A DNA stretch of 42,824 nucleotides, taken from contig CAKKQO010000035.1 in the NCBI GenBank assembly GCA_919902105.1, positions 24,723-67,546 on the forward strand, in the 5' to 3' direction. The position numbers and the translations under genes were made by a program. A model generated the notes under the pieces. The model saw nothing but the letters and a program-made list of their open reading frames with translations, had not been told where the DNA came from and made no database searches. Within the stretch, counting starts at the first letter, position 1. Each line of letters opens with the position of its first letter. Below are positions 8,185 to 13,894 of this stretch, piece by piece. This DNA comes from Omnitrophica bacterium GWA2_41_15. Its GTDB lineage: Bacteria > Omnitrophota > Gorgyraeia > Ghiorseimicrobiales > Ghiorseimicrobiaceae.

Positions 8185-8579
8185 TGAAACCTAAGGATAA
8201 AATTAAATTATTAGTCGTAGATGACGAAGAACTTATTTGTAATTATATTGAGCACAGATTTACCAAAAGGGGGTTAGAGGTATTTTTTGCGCTCTCAGGA
8301 GAAGAAGCGTTAATTATTTTTGAAAACAAAAAGCCCGACGTTGTTATTTTAGATATAATGATGAAAGGAATTGACGGAGTAGAGACGCTTAAGAGAATTA
8401 AAGAGAAATATATCCTGCCTAAAGTGATAATAGTCAGCGCGGTAAATAATCAGGAAAAAATTAGAGAGTTAAAAGCATTGGGAGTTTCTGATTATTTAAC
8501 CAAACCCATCCTTTTAAAAGAGCTGGATACGTTAGTAATGAATTTTGCTAAGGAAATCAAAACAGCAAAGAGCAATTAA
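8184..8579 (+). CDS. Second single-domain response regulator
   Basis: 131-residue receiver starting with GTG that overlaps the previous stop (TAGTG). The acidic residues are Asp13-Asp14-Glu15, the predicted phosphoacceptor is Asp57 in VILDIMMKG, the switch Ser is in IIVSAV, and the invariant Lys is in YLTKPI. It is divergent from its neighbour, so this is not a recent duplication. It ends TAATG, overlapping the HD-GYP start, so all three genes form one tightly coupled unit. Confidence 0.9.
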   Translation: MKPKDKIKLLVVDDEELICNYIEHRFTKRGLEVFFALSGEEALIIFENKKPDVVILDIMMKGIDGVETLKRIKEKYILPKVIIVSAVNNQEKIRELKALGVSDYLTKPILLKELDTLVMNFAKEIKTAKSN

Positions 8580-9871
8580 TGCTGGATAAGAAAGTATCAC
8601 GGCAGAAGACCCTGCGTAAGAAAAAGAAAACCCTATCATTTAATGAATACAAGCGTTCGCTCGAGTTGGCTACCGAGGGAATGGTAGAAATTCTTGATAT
8701 CGAGCGGCTTATCCGCCTCATTGTTTATATGGTGGTAAAAAAGGCCAGGCTAATTCATGCAGGCCTTCTTTTATATAACGCAGAGAAAAAATCTTATATC
8801 TTAAGCAGTTCTCGAGGGCTGCGTGGCTCAGTGATTCCTAAAGAATATATCCGTATCCAACCCGGTGAGCCGATAATAAAATTTTTTCAAGCGCGCCGAG
8901 GTTATTTGCTTAATAAAAGCGGGGCGATCCGCGTCGAAGATTTAAATAGGTTTTTAAGAAATAAAAGACTTTTTAAAAAAGACAAGCCCTTGAGAGAATT
9001 AATGCTCGAGGTAAAAGATGAGATGGTAAATTATGAAGCAGCTGCTTTTGTTCCGGGGTATTTTCAGACGAAAAATCTTTTAGGGGTATTGTTTCTAGGG
9101 GAAAAAAATAACGGAGAAAAGTTCAAACAGGAAGAACTCGATTTTTTCATGGCGCTTGCGCGTACGGCAGTTATGGCGATAAGAAGCGCCCAGTTGTATA
9201 AAAATATCCAGAAGATATTTTATGGTGTAATTAAAGCTATGGCTTTAAGTATTGAAAAATTTGACCCGGCCTTTACCCGTCCGCATATGGACAGGATGTT
9301 TAAAATGGGCTCGCGTATGATTAATAAATTAGAAAAAAGAAAAGTCGAGCTTCCTGATATGCCTAAAGAATTGTTTATTTCTTCTATATTCTTGCATGAT
9401 ATCGGAAAGCAATATACGCCGAGAGAGATACTGCATAAAGAAGGCAGTCTTACTAAAGAGGAATGGGATATGCTTAAAAGGCACCCTATTGATGGGGCAG
9501 AGATTTTTGAGCAGATAGAAGGATTGGAAGAAGTTGCGCGGATTATACGTTATCATCAGGAGAAATACGACGGAACAGGTTATCCCGATGGGTTAAAGGC
9601 AGGCGCAATTCCTTTGGGCGCACGTATTGCCGCGGTGCTTGATGCTTTTGATGCAATGACGAATTCGCGCCCTTACAGGAAAAAGCCTTTTAGTATAAAG
9701 GATGCCGTCAAAGAATTGATTAAAGAAAAAGGCAGGCAGTTTGATCCTGAGTTGGTTGATGTGTTTGCAGAAGTTCTATTGGAAGAGGGCATGATTTCTT
9801 TTTCAGAGCTTAAAGAAATATATCCCGACATTTCTCTAGGATTCCTTTTTGATAGCCTTATTTCTCGATAA
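8579..9871 (+). CDS. GAF domain / HD-GYP domain protein (probable cyclic-di-GMP phosphodiesterase)
   Basis: 430-residue cytosolic protein with no membrane segment. The N-terminal part is basic, a GAF-like sensor domain spans about 33-205, and an HD-GYP domain spans about 208-410. Metal and catalytic residues are visible: His236, HDIGK (273-277), His302, HQEKYDGTGYPDG (326-338) with the GYP signature, and LDAFDAMT with Asp355 and Asp358. HD-GYP enzymes typically hydrolyse cyclic-di-GMP to GMP. Directly following two receivers, it is likely the output of a phosphorelay acting in trans. Substrate and trigger are inferred. Confidence 0.9.
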   Translation: MLDKKVSRQKTLRKKKKTLSFNEYKRSLELATEGMVEILDIERLIRLIVYMVVKKARLIHAGLLLYNAEKKSYILSSSRGLRGSVIPKEYIRIQPGEPIIKFFQARRGYLLNKSGAIRVEDLNRFLRNKRLFKKDKPLRELMLEVKDEMVNYEAAAFVPGYFQTKNLLGVLFLGEKNNGEKFKQEELDFFMALARTAVMAIRSAQLYKNIQKIFYGVIKAMALSIEKFDPAFTRPHMDRMFKMGSRMINKLEKRKVELPDMPKELFISSIFLHDIGKQYTPREILHKEGSLTKEEWDMLKRHPIDGAEIFEQIEGLEEVARIIRYHQEKYDGTGYPDGLKAGAIPLGARIAAVLDAFDAMTNSRPYRKKPFSIKDAVKELIKEKGRQFDPELVDVFAEVLLEEGMISFSELKEIYPDISLGFLFDSLISR

Positions 9872-9993
9872 ACCCCGTACGGATAGGCCATCTAAAGATG
9901 GCCGTCTATAAAACACTAAACCGTAGATAAATTCTATGCTTCTAAAGATATCATTTACCATATAAACGGGTTATTCGTCATCTCGTACGGGGT
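9872..9993 (+). repeat. ACCCCG-type long-stem element after the HD-GYP gene
   Basis: The outer stem ACCCCGTACG (9872-9881) pairs with CGTACGGGGT (9984-9993). Just inside the left arm is GATAGG..CCGTCTAT with a perfect GGCCATC/GATGGCC hairpin (9886-9903). It starts immediately after the stop codon. A reverse-orientation relative with different stem bases sits upstream of rpmJ (38827-38949). With no T-run it may or may not terminate transcription. Confidence 0.8.
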
Positions 9994-10022
9994 AAATCCT
10001 TATAAAAATATTAAAAAATGCT

Positions 10023-10083
10023 TGCGCCGCAAAGGCTTTTGCGGCATCGCGAGAAATTTAAGCGGCAAGTTTGCAAATTTCTC
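10023..10083 (-). repeat. Two-hairpin repeat (copy 2, inverted) abutting the tRNA-Thr promoter
   Basis: Reverse complement of the surA-pdxA unit: the CGCCGCAAA/TTTGCGGCATCG hairpin (core 10026-10045), then a GAGAAATTT / AAATTTCTC stem. The last stem base touches the -35 hexamer at 10084, so the palindrome could act as an operator or just as a boundary. Confidence 0.7.
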
Positions 10084-10111
10084 TTGACAAAAAAAATATC
10101 TATTATATACT
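10084..10111 (+). promoter_or_regulatory. Promoter of the tRNA-Thr / rpmG / secE / nusG unit
   Basis: TTGACA at 10084-10089 and TATACT at 10106-10111 with a 16-base spacer. A second TATACT at 10113-10118 is too far away. It lies 20-odd bases before the tRNA 5' end, the expected distance for a tRNA promoter, and probably drives much of the downstream block. Confidence 0.75.
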
Positions 10112-10130
10112 ATATACTTTATGTAAAACT

Positions 10131-10203
10131 GCCCTCGTAGCTCAGTTGGCAGAGCACGTCCTTGGTAAGGACGGGGCCATCGGTTCAATTCCGATCGAGG
10201 GCT
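10131..10203 (+). tRNA. tRNA-Thr (anticodon GGT)
   Basis: 73 bases with a full cloverleaf. Acceptor GCCCTCG pairs with CGAGGGC; D-arm GCTC..GAGC; anticodon stem CGTCC/GGACG around loop TTGGTAA (anticodon GGT, reads ACC and ACU); T-arm ATCGG TTCAATT CCGAT. The discriminator base is T and CCA is not encoded. Placement near rpmG, tRNA-Trp and secE is common in bacteria. Confidence 0.96.
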
Positions 10204-10280
10204 CTGTCCGACGGAGAAATAGCAATATTGCTACGATATACCCTACGATTTACAGCGTTAAAAATCCTGCTTAAATATTC

Positions 10281-10345
10281 GGGGTAAATCTCAAGCGGTA
10301 ACTTACACAAAATTTTATTTTAAGTTACTCAGTAGCGCTTATTTA
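10281..10345 (+). repeat. Hairpin in the rpmG leader with GGGG at its base
   Basis: Outer TAAAT (10285-10289) pairs with ATTTA (10341-10345), then AAGCG with CGCTT and GTAACTTA with TAAGTTAC. GGGG (10281-10284) lies directly before the hairpin and the rpmG ATG is 6 bases after it. Upstream, the tRNA-Thr to rpmG gap also holds the perfect palindrome TAGCAATATTGCTA. Confidence 0.65.
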
Positions 10346-10351
10346 AAGAAT

Positions 10352-10501
10352 ATGCGTGAAATTATTACATTAGAATGCGTCGATTGTAAAAACCGCAATT
10401 ACACTACTACTAAGGACAAAAAAAAACACCCAGAAAGATTAGAACTAAGCAAGTTCTGTAAGTTCTGCAGTAAGCGCACGGTGCACAAGGAACTGAAATA
10501 A
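10352..10501 (+). CDS. rpmG: 50S ribosomal protein L33 (zinc-binding form)
   Basis: 49-residue ribosomal protein of the 50S E-site region. It starts [17 protein letters not shown] and carries two CxxC pairs (Cys9/Cys12 and Cys36/Cys39), the zinc-ribbon version of L33. The gene sits between tRNA-Thr and tRNA-Trp, a frequent bacterial arrangement. No normal Shine-Dalgarno precedes the ATG; the nearest G-rich tract is GGGG on the far side of the leader hairpin. Confidence 0.95.
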   Translation: MREIITLECVDCKNRNYTTTKDKKKHPERLELSKFCKFCSKRTVHKELK

Positions 10502-10510
10502 ATAAGGAAC

Positions 10511-10563
10511 GTCGGTTAATGGTTCGACTTTGCTCACCATCAATCCTGAGCGTAGTCGAAGGA
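10511..10563 (+). repeat. REP-like palindrome between rpmG and tRNA-Trp
   Basis: GGTTCGACTTTGCTCACC is followed by CCTGAGCGTAGTCGAAGG, forming an imperfect stem. It matches the palindrome at 7696-7741 in layout and in most arm bases. Palindromes of this GAGCGTAGTCGAAGG type occur between genes in many bacterial genomes. Confidence 0.65.
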
Positions 10564-10568
10564 GGGCA

Positions 10569-10675
10569 TCCCACACTTTTAAAATAAATAGGGGTGTCGG
10601 TTAACGGTAAACCACTGGTCTCCAAAACCAGGACTGGGGGTTCAATTCCCTCCACCCCTGTAGAAAAGTGTGGGA
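10569..10675 (+). repeat. 12-bp inverted repeat flanking tRNA-Trp
   Basis: TCCCACACTTTT (10569-10580) and its exact complement AAAAGTGTGGGA (10664-10675) enclose the whole tRNA-Trp. In the primary transcript they would form a perfect 12-bp stem closing over the tRNA, a plausible processing signal separating tRNA from mRNA. Confidence 0.85.
10590..10660 (+). tRNA. tRNA-Trp (anticodon CCA)
   Basis: 71 bases. Acceptor AGGGGTG/CACCCCT; short D-arm GGTT..AACC; anticodon stem CTGGT/ACCAG with loop CTCCAAA (anticodon CCA); T-arm GGGGG TTCAATT CCCTC; discriminator G. CCA is not encoded. Position directly before secE is the classic bacterial arrangement. An open frame running through it from 10594 is not a real gene start. 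Confidence 0.96.
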
Positions 10676-10713
10676 CGATTCCTACCGCGCCTGCTAAAAA
10701 GTTCATAAAAGTT

Positions 10714-10977
10714 ATGGAGTTTTTAGTAAATAATTTTAGTAAAATAATTTTAGTAATAGCCGTAGTGGCTTTGCTTAGCTTAGTTATAAAAAACTATGCG
10801 AAGGTCAAAAAATTTGTTTTAGAGGTCAAGACAGAATTAAAAAAAGTTTCTTGGTCAAGCAGGCAGGAGCTAATTAGTGCGACTTTAATGGTAATAGTAA
10901 TCACGGCCTTTCTGGCTGTATTTATCGGCATAGCAGACCTTAGCTTTTCTAAGGTTTTGCGTTTAGTAATTAGATAA
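10714..10977 (+). CDS. secE: Preprotein translocase subunit SecE
   Basis: Essential small subunit that clamps SecY. About 87 residues: an N-terminal membrane helix (about 9-27), the conserved amphipathic segment VKTELKKVSWSSRQEL, and a C-terminal membrane helix (about 58-80). I chose ATG 10714 because longer in-frame starts run back into tRNA-Trp. No clear Shine-Dalgarno is seen. The order tRNA-Trp, secE, nusG, rplK is standard. Confidence 0.93.
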   Translation: MEFLVNNFSKIILVIAVVALLSLVIKNYAKVKKFVLEVKTELKKVSWSSRQELISATLMVIVITAFLAVFIGIADLSFSKVLRLVIR

Positions 10978-10998
10978 CCTTAAAAAGAGGTAAGTTAC

Positions 10999-11526
10999 GT
11001 GAAAAAGTGGTATGTGGTGCATACCCAGACTGGTTCTGAAGATAAAGTAAGGGTAGGATTAGAAGGCAGGATTGCTTCCTCAGGTTTATCCGATTCAATA
11101 GGAAGATTACTCATCCCAACGGAGCAGATTTCTGAAATTAGAAGCGGCAAAAAAAGGATTTCTGAGAGAAAATTTTTCCCGGGGTACTTATTAGTTGAGA
11201 TGGAATTAAACGAACAGACTTATGTTTTAATAAAGGGCACACCAGGAGTCACTGGTTTTATCGGTGTAATGAATAAGCCTATGCCTTTGCCAGAAACCGA
11301 AATAGAAAATATCTTAAAGCGTTCCCAGGAAACGCAGGTTAAGCCCAGCCCTAAGATAATCTTCGAGAAGGGGGAGCAAGTGCGTGTAACTGACGGGCCT
11401 TTTGTGAATTTTAATGGTACAATTGACGAGATTTACCCAGAAAAAGGCAAGATTAAGGTTTCGGTATCTATATTTGGCAGGTCAACGCCAGTAGAATTGG
11501 AATATTGGCAGGTAGAAAAAATTTAA
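10999..11526 (+). CDS. nusG: Transcription elongation/termination factor NusG
   Basis: Binds the RNA polymerase clamp to aid elongation and links it to Rho or to S10. The 175-residue product starts [16 protein letters not shown] (NGN domain to about residue 110, with [11 protein letters not shown] and the GVTGFIG motif). It ends with the KOW domain (about 125-175; [28 protein letters not shown]). The start is GTG with AGAGGT upstream. It is followed by rplK after one base. Confidence 0.97.
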   Translation: MKKWYVVHTQTGSEDKVRVGLEGRIASSGLSDSIGRLLIPTEQISEIRSGKKRISERKFFPGYLLVEMELNEQTYVLIKGTPGVTGFIGVMNKPMPLPETEIENILKRSQETQVKPSPKIIFEKGEQVRVTDGPFVNFNGTIDEIYPEKGKIKVSVSIFGRSTPVELEYWQVEKI

Positions 11527-11527
11527 C

Positions 11528-11953
11528 ATGGCAAAGAAACTAACCGCACAAATAAAATTACACGTTCCCGCCGGCTCGGCAAATCCTGCCCCTCCGGTAG
11601 GGCCTGCTCTTGGCCAGCACGGTGTAAATATTATGAAGTTCTGTAAGGACTTTAATGAGAAGACCAAAGGCAGGGATGGGCTTATACTTCCGGTAGTAAT
11701 CAGTGTATACGAAGATAAGAGCTTTGATTTTATTATCAAGAGCCCGCCTTCGTCGGTTTTATTAAAAAGGGCTTGTAACTTAGCTAAAGCCTCAGGTAAG
11801 GCAGGCAAGGAAAAGATTGCCCAGGTAAGCCGCAGAGAGGTCGCGGAAATTGCTAAACAAAAGATGCAGGATTTAAATACCTTAAATTTAGAGCAGGCAA
11901 TTAAGACTGTATGCGGGACAGCGCGCAGTATGGGCATTGAAGTTGTAGATTAA
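11528..11953 (+). CDS. rplK: 50S ribosomal protein L11
   Basis: Part of the GTPase-associated centre, which stimulates EF-G and stringent-response signalling. At 141 residues it has the normal length. The N-terminal domain carries the proline-rich [15 protein letters not shown] motif that moves on factor binding; the C-terminal domain carries the rRNA-binding [10 protein letters not shown] end. It is one base after nusG and 16 bases before rplA. The Shine-Dalgarno is weak, so translation may be coupled to nusG. Confidence 0.97.
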   Translation: MAKKLTAQIKLHVPAGSANPAPPVGPALGQHGVNIMKFCKDFNEKTKGRDGLILPVVISVYEDKSFDFIIKSPPSSVLLKRACNLAKASGKAGKEKIAQVSRREVAEIAKQKMQDLNTLNLEQAIKTVCGTARSMGIEVVD

Positions 11954-11969
11954 TATATTTTAAGAAAAG

Positions 11970-12650
11970 ATGAACAAACATAGCAAACGTTTTAATGAGG
12001 CATTAAAACTAGTAGACGAAAAGAAAACATACACTCTTGAGGAAGCTATTGGTGTTTTAAAAAAGACACCCGTGACAAAGTTTGATCAATCTATAGATAT
12101 AGATATACATTTAAACGTTGATTCGAAAAAGTCAGATCAGATGGTGCGCGGAACAGTGGTTCTGCCTGCGGGGACCGGTAAAAAGATGCGTGTGGCAGTA
12201 TTTTGTAAAGGCGAGATAGAAAAAGAAGCAAAAGCAGCTGGTGCCGATTACGTTGGCGGGCAGGACTTAATCGATAAAGTTGCCGCAGGCTGGATGGATT
12301 TTGATGTAGCGGTTGCCAGCCCTGATATAATGAAAGAATTAAGCAAATTAGGCAAGATTTTAGGCCCGCGCGGACTAATGCCTTCTCCCAAGAGCGGCAC
12401 TGTAACGAATAATGTAGCGCAGGCAATAAAAGAGATTAAGGGCGGGAAAATCGAGTTTAAGGTGGATAAACAGGGAGGGATGCATTCTGCAATAGGTAAG
12501 CTTTCTTTTTCAGAAAAAGATATTTATGAAAATGCCTCTAAGTTTATCGAAAGTTTAAATGCGGCAAGGCCCCAGTCGATAAAAGGAAAATTTGTTCAGT
12601 CTGCATCTATTTCTACGACAATGGGGCCGGGTTTAAAAATAGACATCTAA
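11970..12650 (+). CDS. rplA: 50S ribosomal protein L1
   Basis: L1 stalk protein guiding deacylated tRNA out of the E site; in many bacteria it also represses its own operon. The 226-residue product has the two-domain L1 fold, with GTVVLPAGTGKKMRVAVF, the hallmark KLGKILGPRGLMPSPKSGTV (about 126-145) and the C-terminal SISTTMGPGLKID. The stop codon TAA is also the first three bases of a GGATAG-type repeat. Confidence 0.97.
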   Translation: MNKHSKRFNEALKLVDEKKTYTLEEAIGVLKKTPVTKFDQSIDIDIHLNVDSKKSDQMVRGTVVLPAGTGKKMRVAVFCKGEIEKEAKAAGADYVGGQDLIDKVAAGWMDFDVAVASPDIMKELSKLGKILGPRGLMPSPKSGTVTNNVAQAIKEIKGGKIEFKVDKQGGMHSAIGKLSFSEKDIYENASKFIESLNAARPQSIKGKFVQSASISTTMGPGLKIDI

Positions 12651-12738
12651 TCCTACAAGGATAGGCCATCCTAATTCCTTTACCCACTAGGGTAGACTTT
12701 CTACTCCTTTGAAAGAAAGGTCTAAAGGATGGGCCTAA
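12648..12738 (+). repeat. GGATAG-type hairpin element, rplA-rplJ gap
   Basis: It starts at the rplA stop as TAATCCTACAAGGATAG. AGGCCATCC then pairs with GGATGGGCCT near 12726-12736 (one-base bulge), with two smaller hairpins inside. The AGGAT near the rplJ start lies in the 3' arm and would be hidden when folded. Relatives occur at 32574 and 37801. This gap is where L10 leader control sits in other bacteria; no recognisable L10 site was found. Confidence 0.75.
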
Positions 12739-12742
12739 TGCC

Positions 12743-13276
12743 ATGGAAAGAATCGGGAAAGTTTACAGAAGCACCATAGAGAAAGATTTTAAAGAGAAGC
12801 TATCCTCAACAACAAATAGTTTATTTGTAGTCAAATACTCAGGCCTAAAGGCGCCGGAATTGGCGGAATTCAGGAATAATTTATCTCGCCTAAAAAGCAA
12901 GGTTTTTGTAGCTAAGAATTCATTAGTCAGGCGGGCCTTAAAAGAGGCGCAATTAGAGGATTTAATTAGCCTAGTAGAAGGGCAGGCGGCAGTAATTTTT
13001 GCTTATGATGACCCGCTCTCAATATGCAAGGCTATTTCCGCCTTTAGTAAGGGACATACAGCGCTGGAATTTGCCGGCGGCATTTTAGAAAAGCGCTTGG
13101 TTAATAAAAACGACCTCGCATCCTTGGTTAATATACCTTCAAAAGACGAGTTGCGGGCAAAGTTAGTTTTCTGCATGAAGGCAGGGATAAATAATTTTGT
13201 GTTTATTTTAAGCGGGATTTTAAGAAAGCCGCTAAATGTTTTAAATGCCATAAAGAATAAGAAAGAAGGTAAATGA
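12743..13276 (+). CDS. rplJ: 50S ribosomal protein L10
   Basis: Base of the ribosomal stalk, which carries L7/L12 dimers. The 177-residue product has the L10 N-terminal domain (FVVKYSGLKAPELAEFRNNLS, KVFVAKNSLVRRALKE, GQAAVIFAYDDP) and a C-terminal helical tail for L7/L12. The start at 12743 is supported by the MERIGKVYRSTIEKDF opening; only AGGATGGG at some distance could serve as Shine-Dalgarno. The stop TGA lies inside the left end of the next repeat. Confidence 0.95.
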   Translation: MERIGKVYRSTIEKDFKEKLSSTTNSLFVVKYSGLKAPELAEFRNNLSRLKSKVFVAKNSLVRRALKEAQLEDLISLVEGQAAVIFAYDDPLSICKAISAFSKGHTALEFAGGILEKRLVNKNDLASLVNIPSKDELRAKLVFCMKAGINNFVFILSGILRKPLNVLNAIKNKKEGK

Positions 13277-13386
13277 AGCCATAACTTATGGAGCTGATAG
13301 AGTGACATAAGTTATTTGGCTGAATTTATCCCGAAGCCTGCGCAGTAAATTTCGAAGAAATTTACAAGCGTTTAGGCAAGGGGACA
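13270..13386 (+). repeat. Composite hairpin element, rplJ-rplL gap (left + central)
   Basis: Left hairpin 13270-13328: TAAAT/ATTTA, GA/GA internal loop, AGCC/GGCT, bulge TT, then ATAACTTATG/CATAAGTTAT. The rplJ stop TGA forms part of the loop. The central hairpin has GCCTGCGC with GCGTTTAGGC and an inner perfect GTAAATTTC/GAAATTTAC stem (13345-13365). There is no right hairpin; rplL has its own AAGGAG. Confidence 0.85.
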
Positions 13387-13413
13387 AATAATTAAGAAAA
13401 AAGGAGAACAGAC

Positions 13414-13806
13414 ATGGAAGCGAAATTAGAGCAGATAGTAAAATCAGTAGAAGAATTAACTGTCCTTGAGCTTGCTGATTTAGTAAAGGTGCTGGAGGAT
13501 AAGTTCGGCGTAACAGCTGCCTCGCCAATGATGGCTGGTCCAATAGCGGCTGGGGCAGGTGCTGGCTCAGGCGCGGCCGCGGCAGCTGAAGAAAAGACTT
13601 CTTTTACGGTTGTCTTAGCTAATACCGGAGGGAATAAAATTGCGGTAATTAAAGAAGTGCGCGCTGCCACCAACTTAGGTTTAAAGGAAGCCAAAGACTT
13701 GGTAGATTCTGCCCCCAAGACAGTTAAGGAAAATATGCCGAAGAGCGAAGCCGAAGAACTAAAGAAAAAGTTAGAAGCAGCCGGCGCAACCGTAGAATTG
13801 AAATAA
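13414..13806 (+). CDS. rplL: 50S ribosomal protein L7/L12
   Basis: Stalk protein that recruits translational GTPases. The 130-residue product has an N-terminal dimerisation domain (about 1-32), an Ala/Gly-rich hinge (about 36-60), and a C-terminal factor-binding domain with [20 protein letters not shown] and the end GATVELK. It is preceded by AAAAAAGGAG. It is separated from rpoB by an 88-base gap with one imperfect hairpin. Confidence 0.97.
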   Translation: MEAKLEQIVKSVEELTVLELADLVKVLEDKFGVTAASPMMAGPIAAGAGAGSGAAAAAEEKTSFTVVLANTGGNKIAVIKEVRAATNLGLKEAKDLVDSAPKTVKENMPKSEAEELKKKLEAAGATVELK

Positions 13807-13859
13807 AGTAACCAGATACCAGTTGCCAGAAACTAGAAAAATTCTGGAAACTGGTTACT
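13807..13859 (+). repeat. Imperfect hairpin, rplL-rpoB gap
   Basis: AGTAACC (13807-13813) pairs with GGTTACT (13853-13859), and CAGTT (13820-13824) with AACTG inside. The arms contain a repeated CCAGATACCAG-type motif. It starts directly after the rplL stop. This is where attenuation between stalk genes and polymerase genes occurs in some bacteria, but no T-run follows. Confidence 0.6.
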
Positions 13860-13894
13860 GGATTCTGATTTCTCCAGAGTGAAACGAAGGGAAT

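Noticed and set aside
10594-10713. In-frame upstream extension of secE through tRNA-Trp
   Set aside because: The extra 40 residues would translate the tRNA and its flanking stem and have no SecE-like sequence; ATG 10714 gives the normal N-terminus.
12651-12742. L10 autoregulatory leader or L1 binding site
   Set aside because: The gap is accounted for by the GGATAG hairpin element; no match to the known kink-turn L10 site or L1 site could be made by eye.
13297-13328. GA/GA loop plus one-sided bulge as a classical RNA kink-turn
   Set aside because: A kink-turn needs a 3-base bulge directly next to tandem G-A pairs; here 4 bp separate bulge and GA loop, and right-hand hairpins have UC/UC in RNA.
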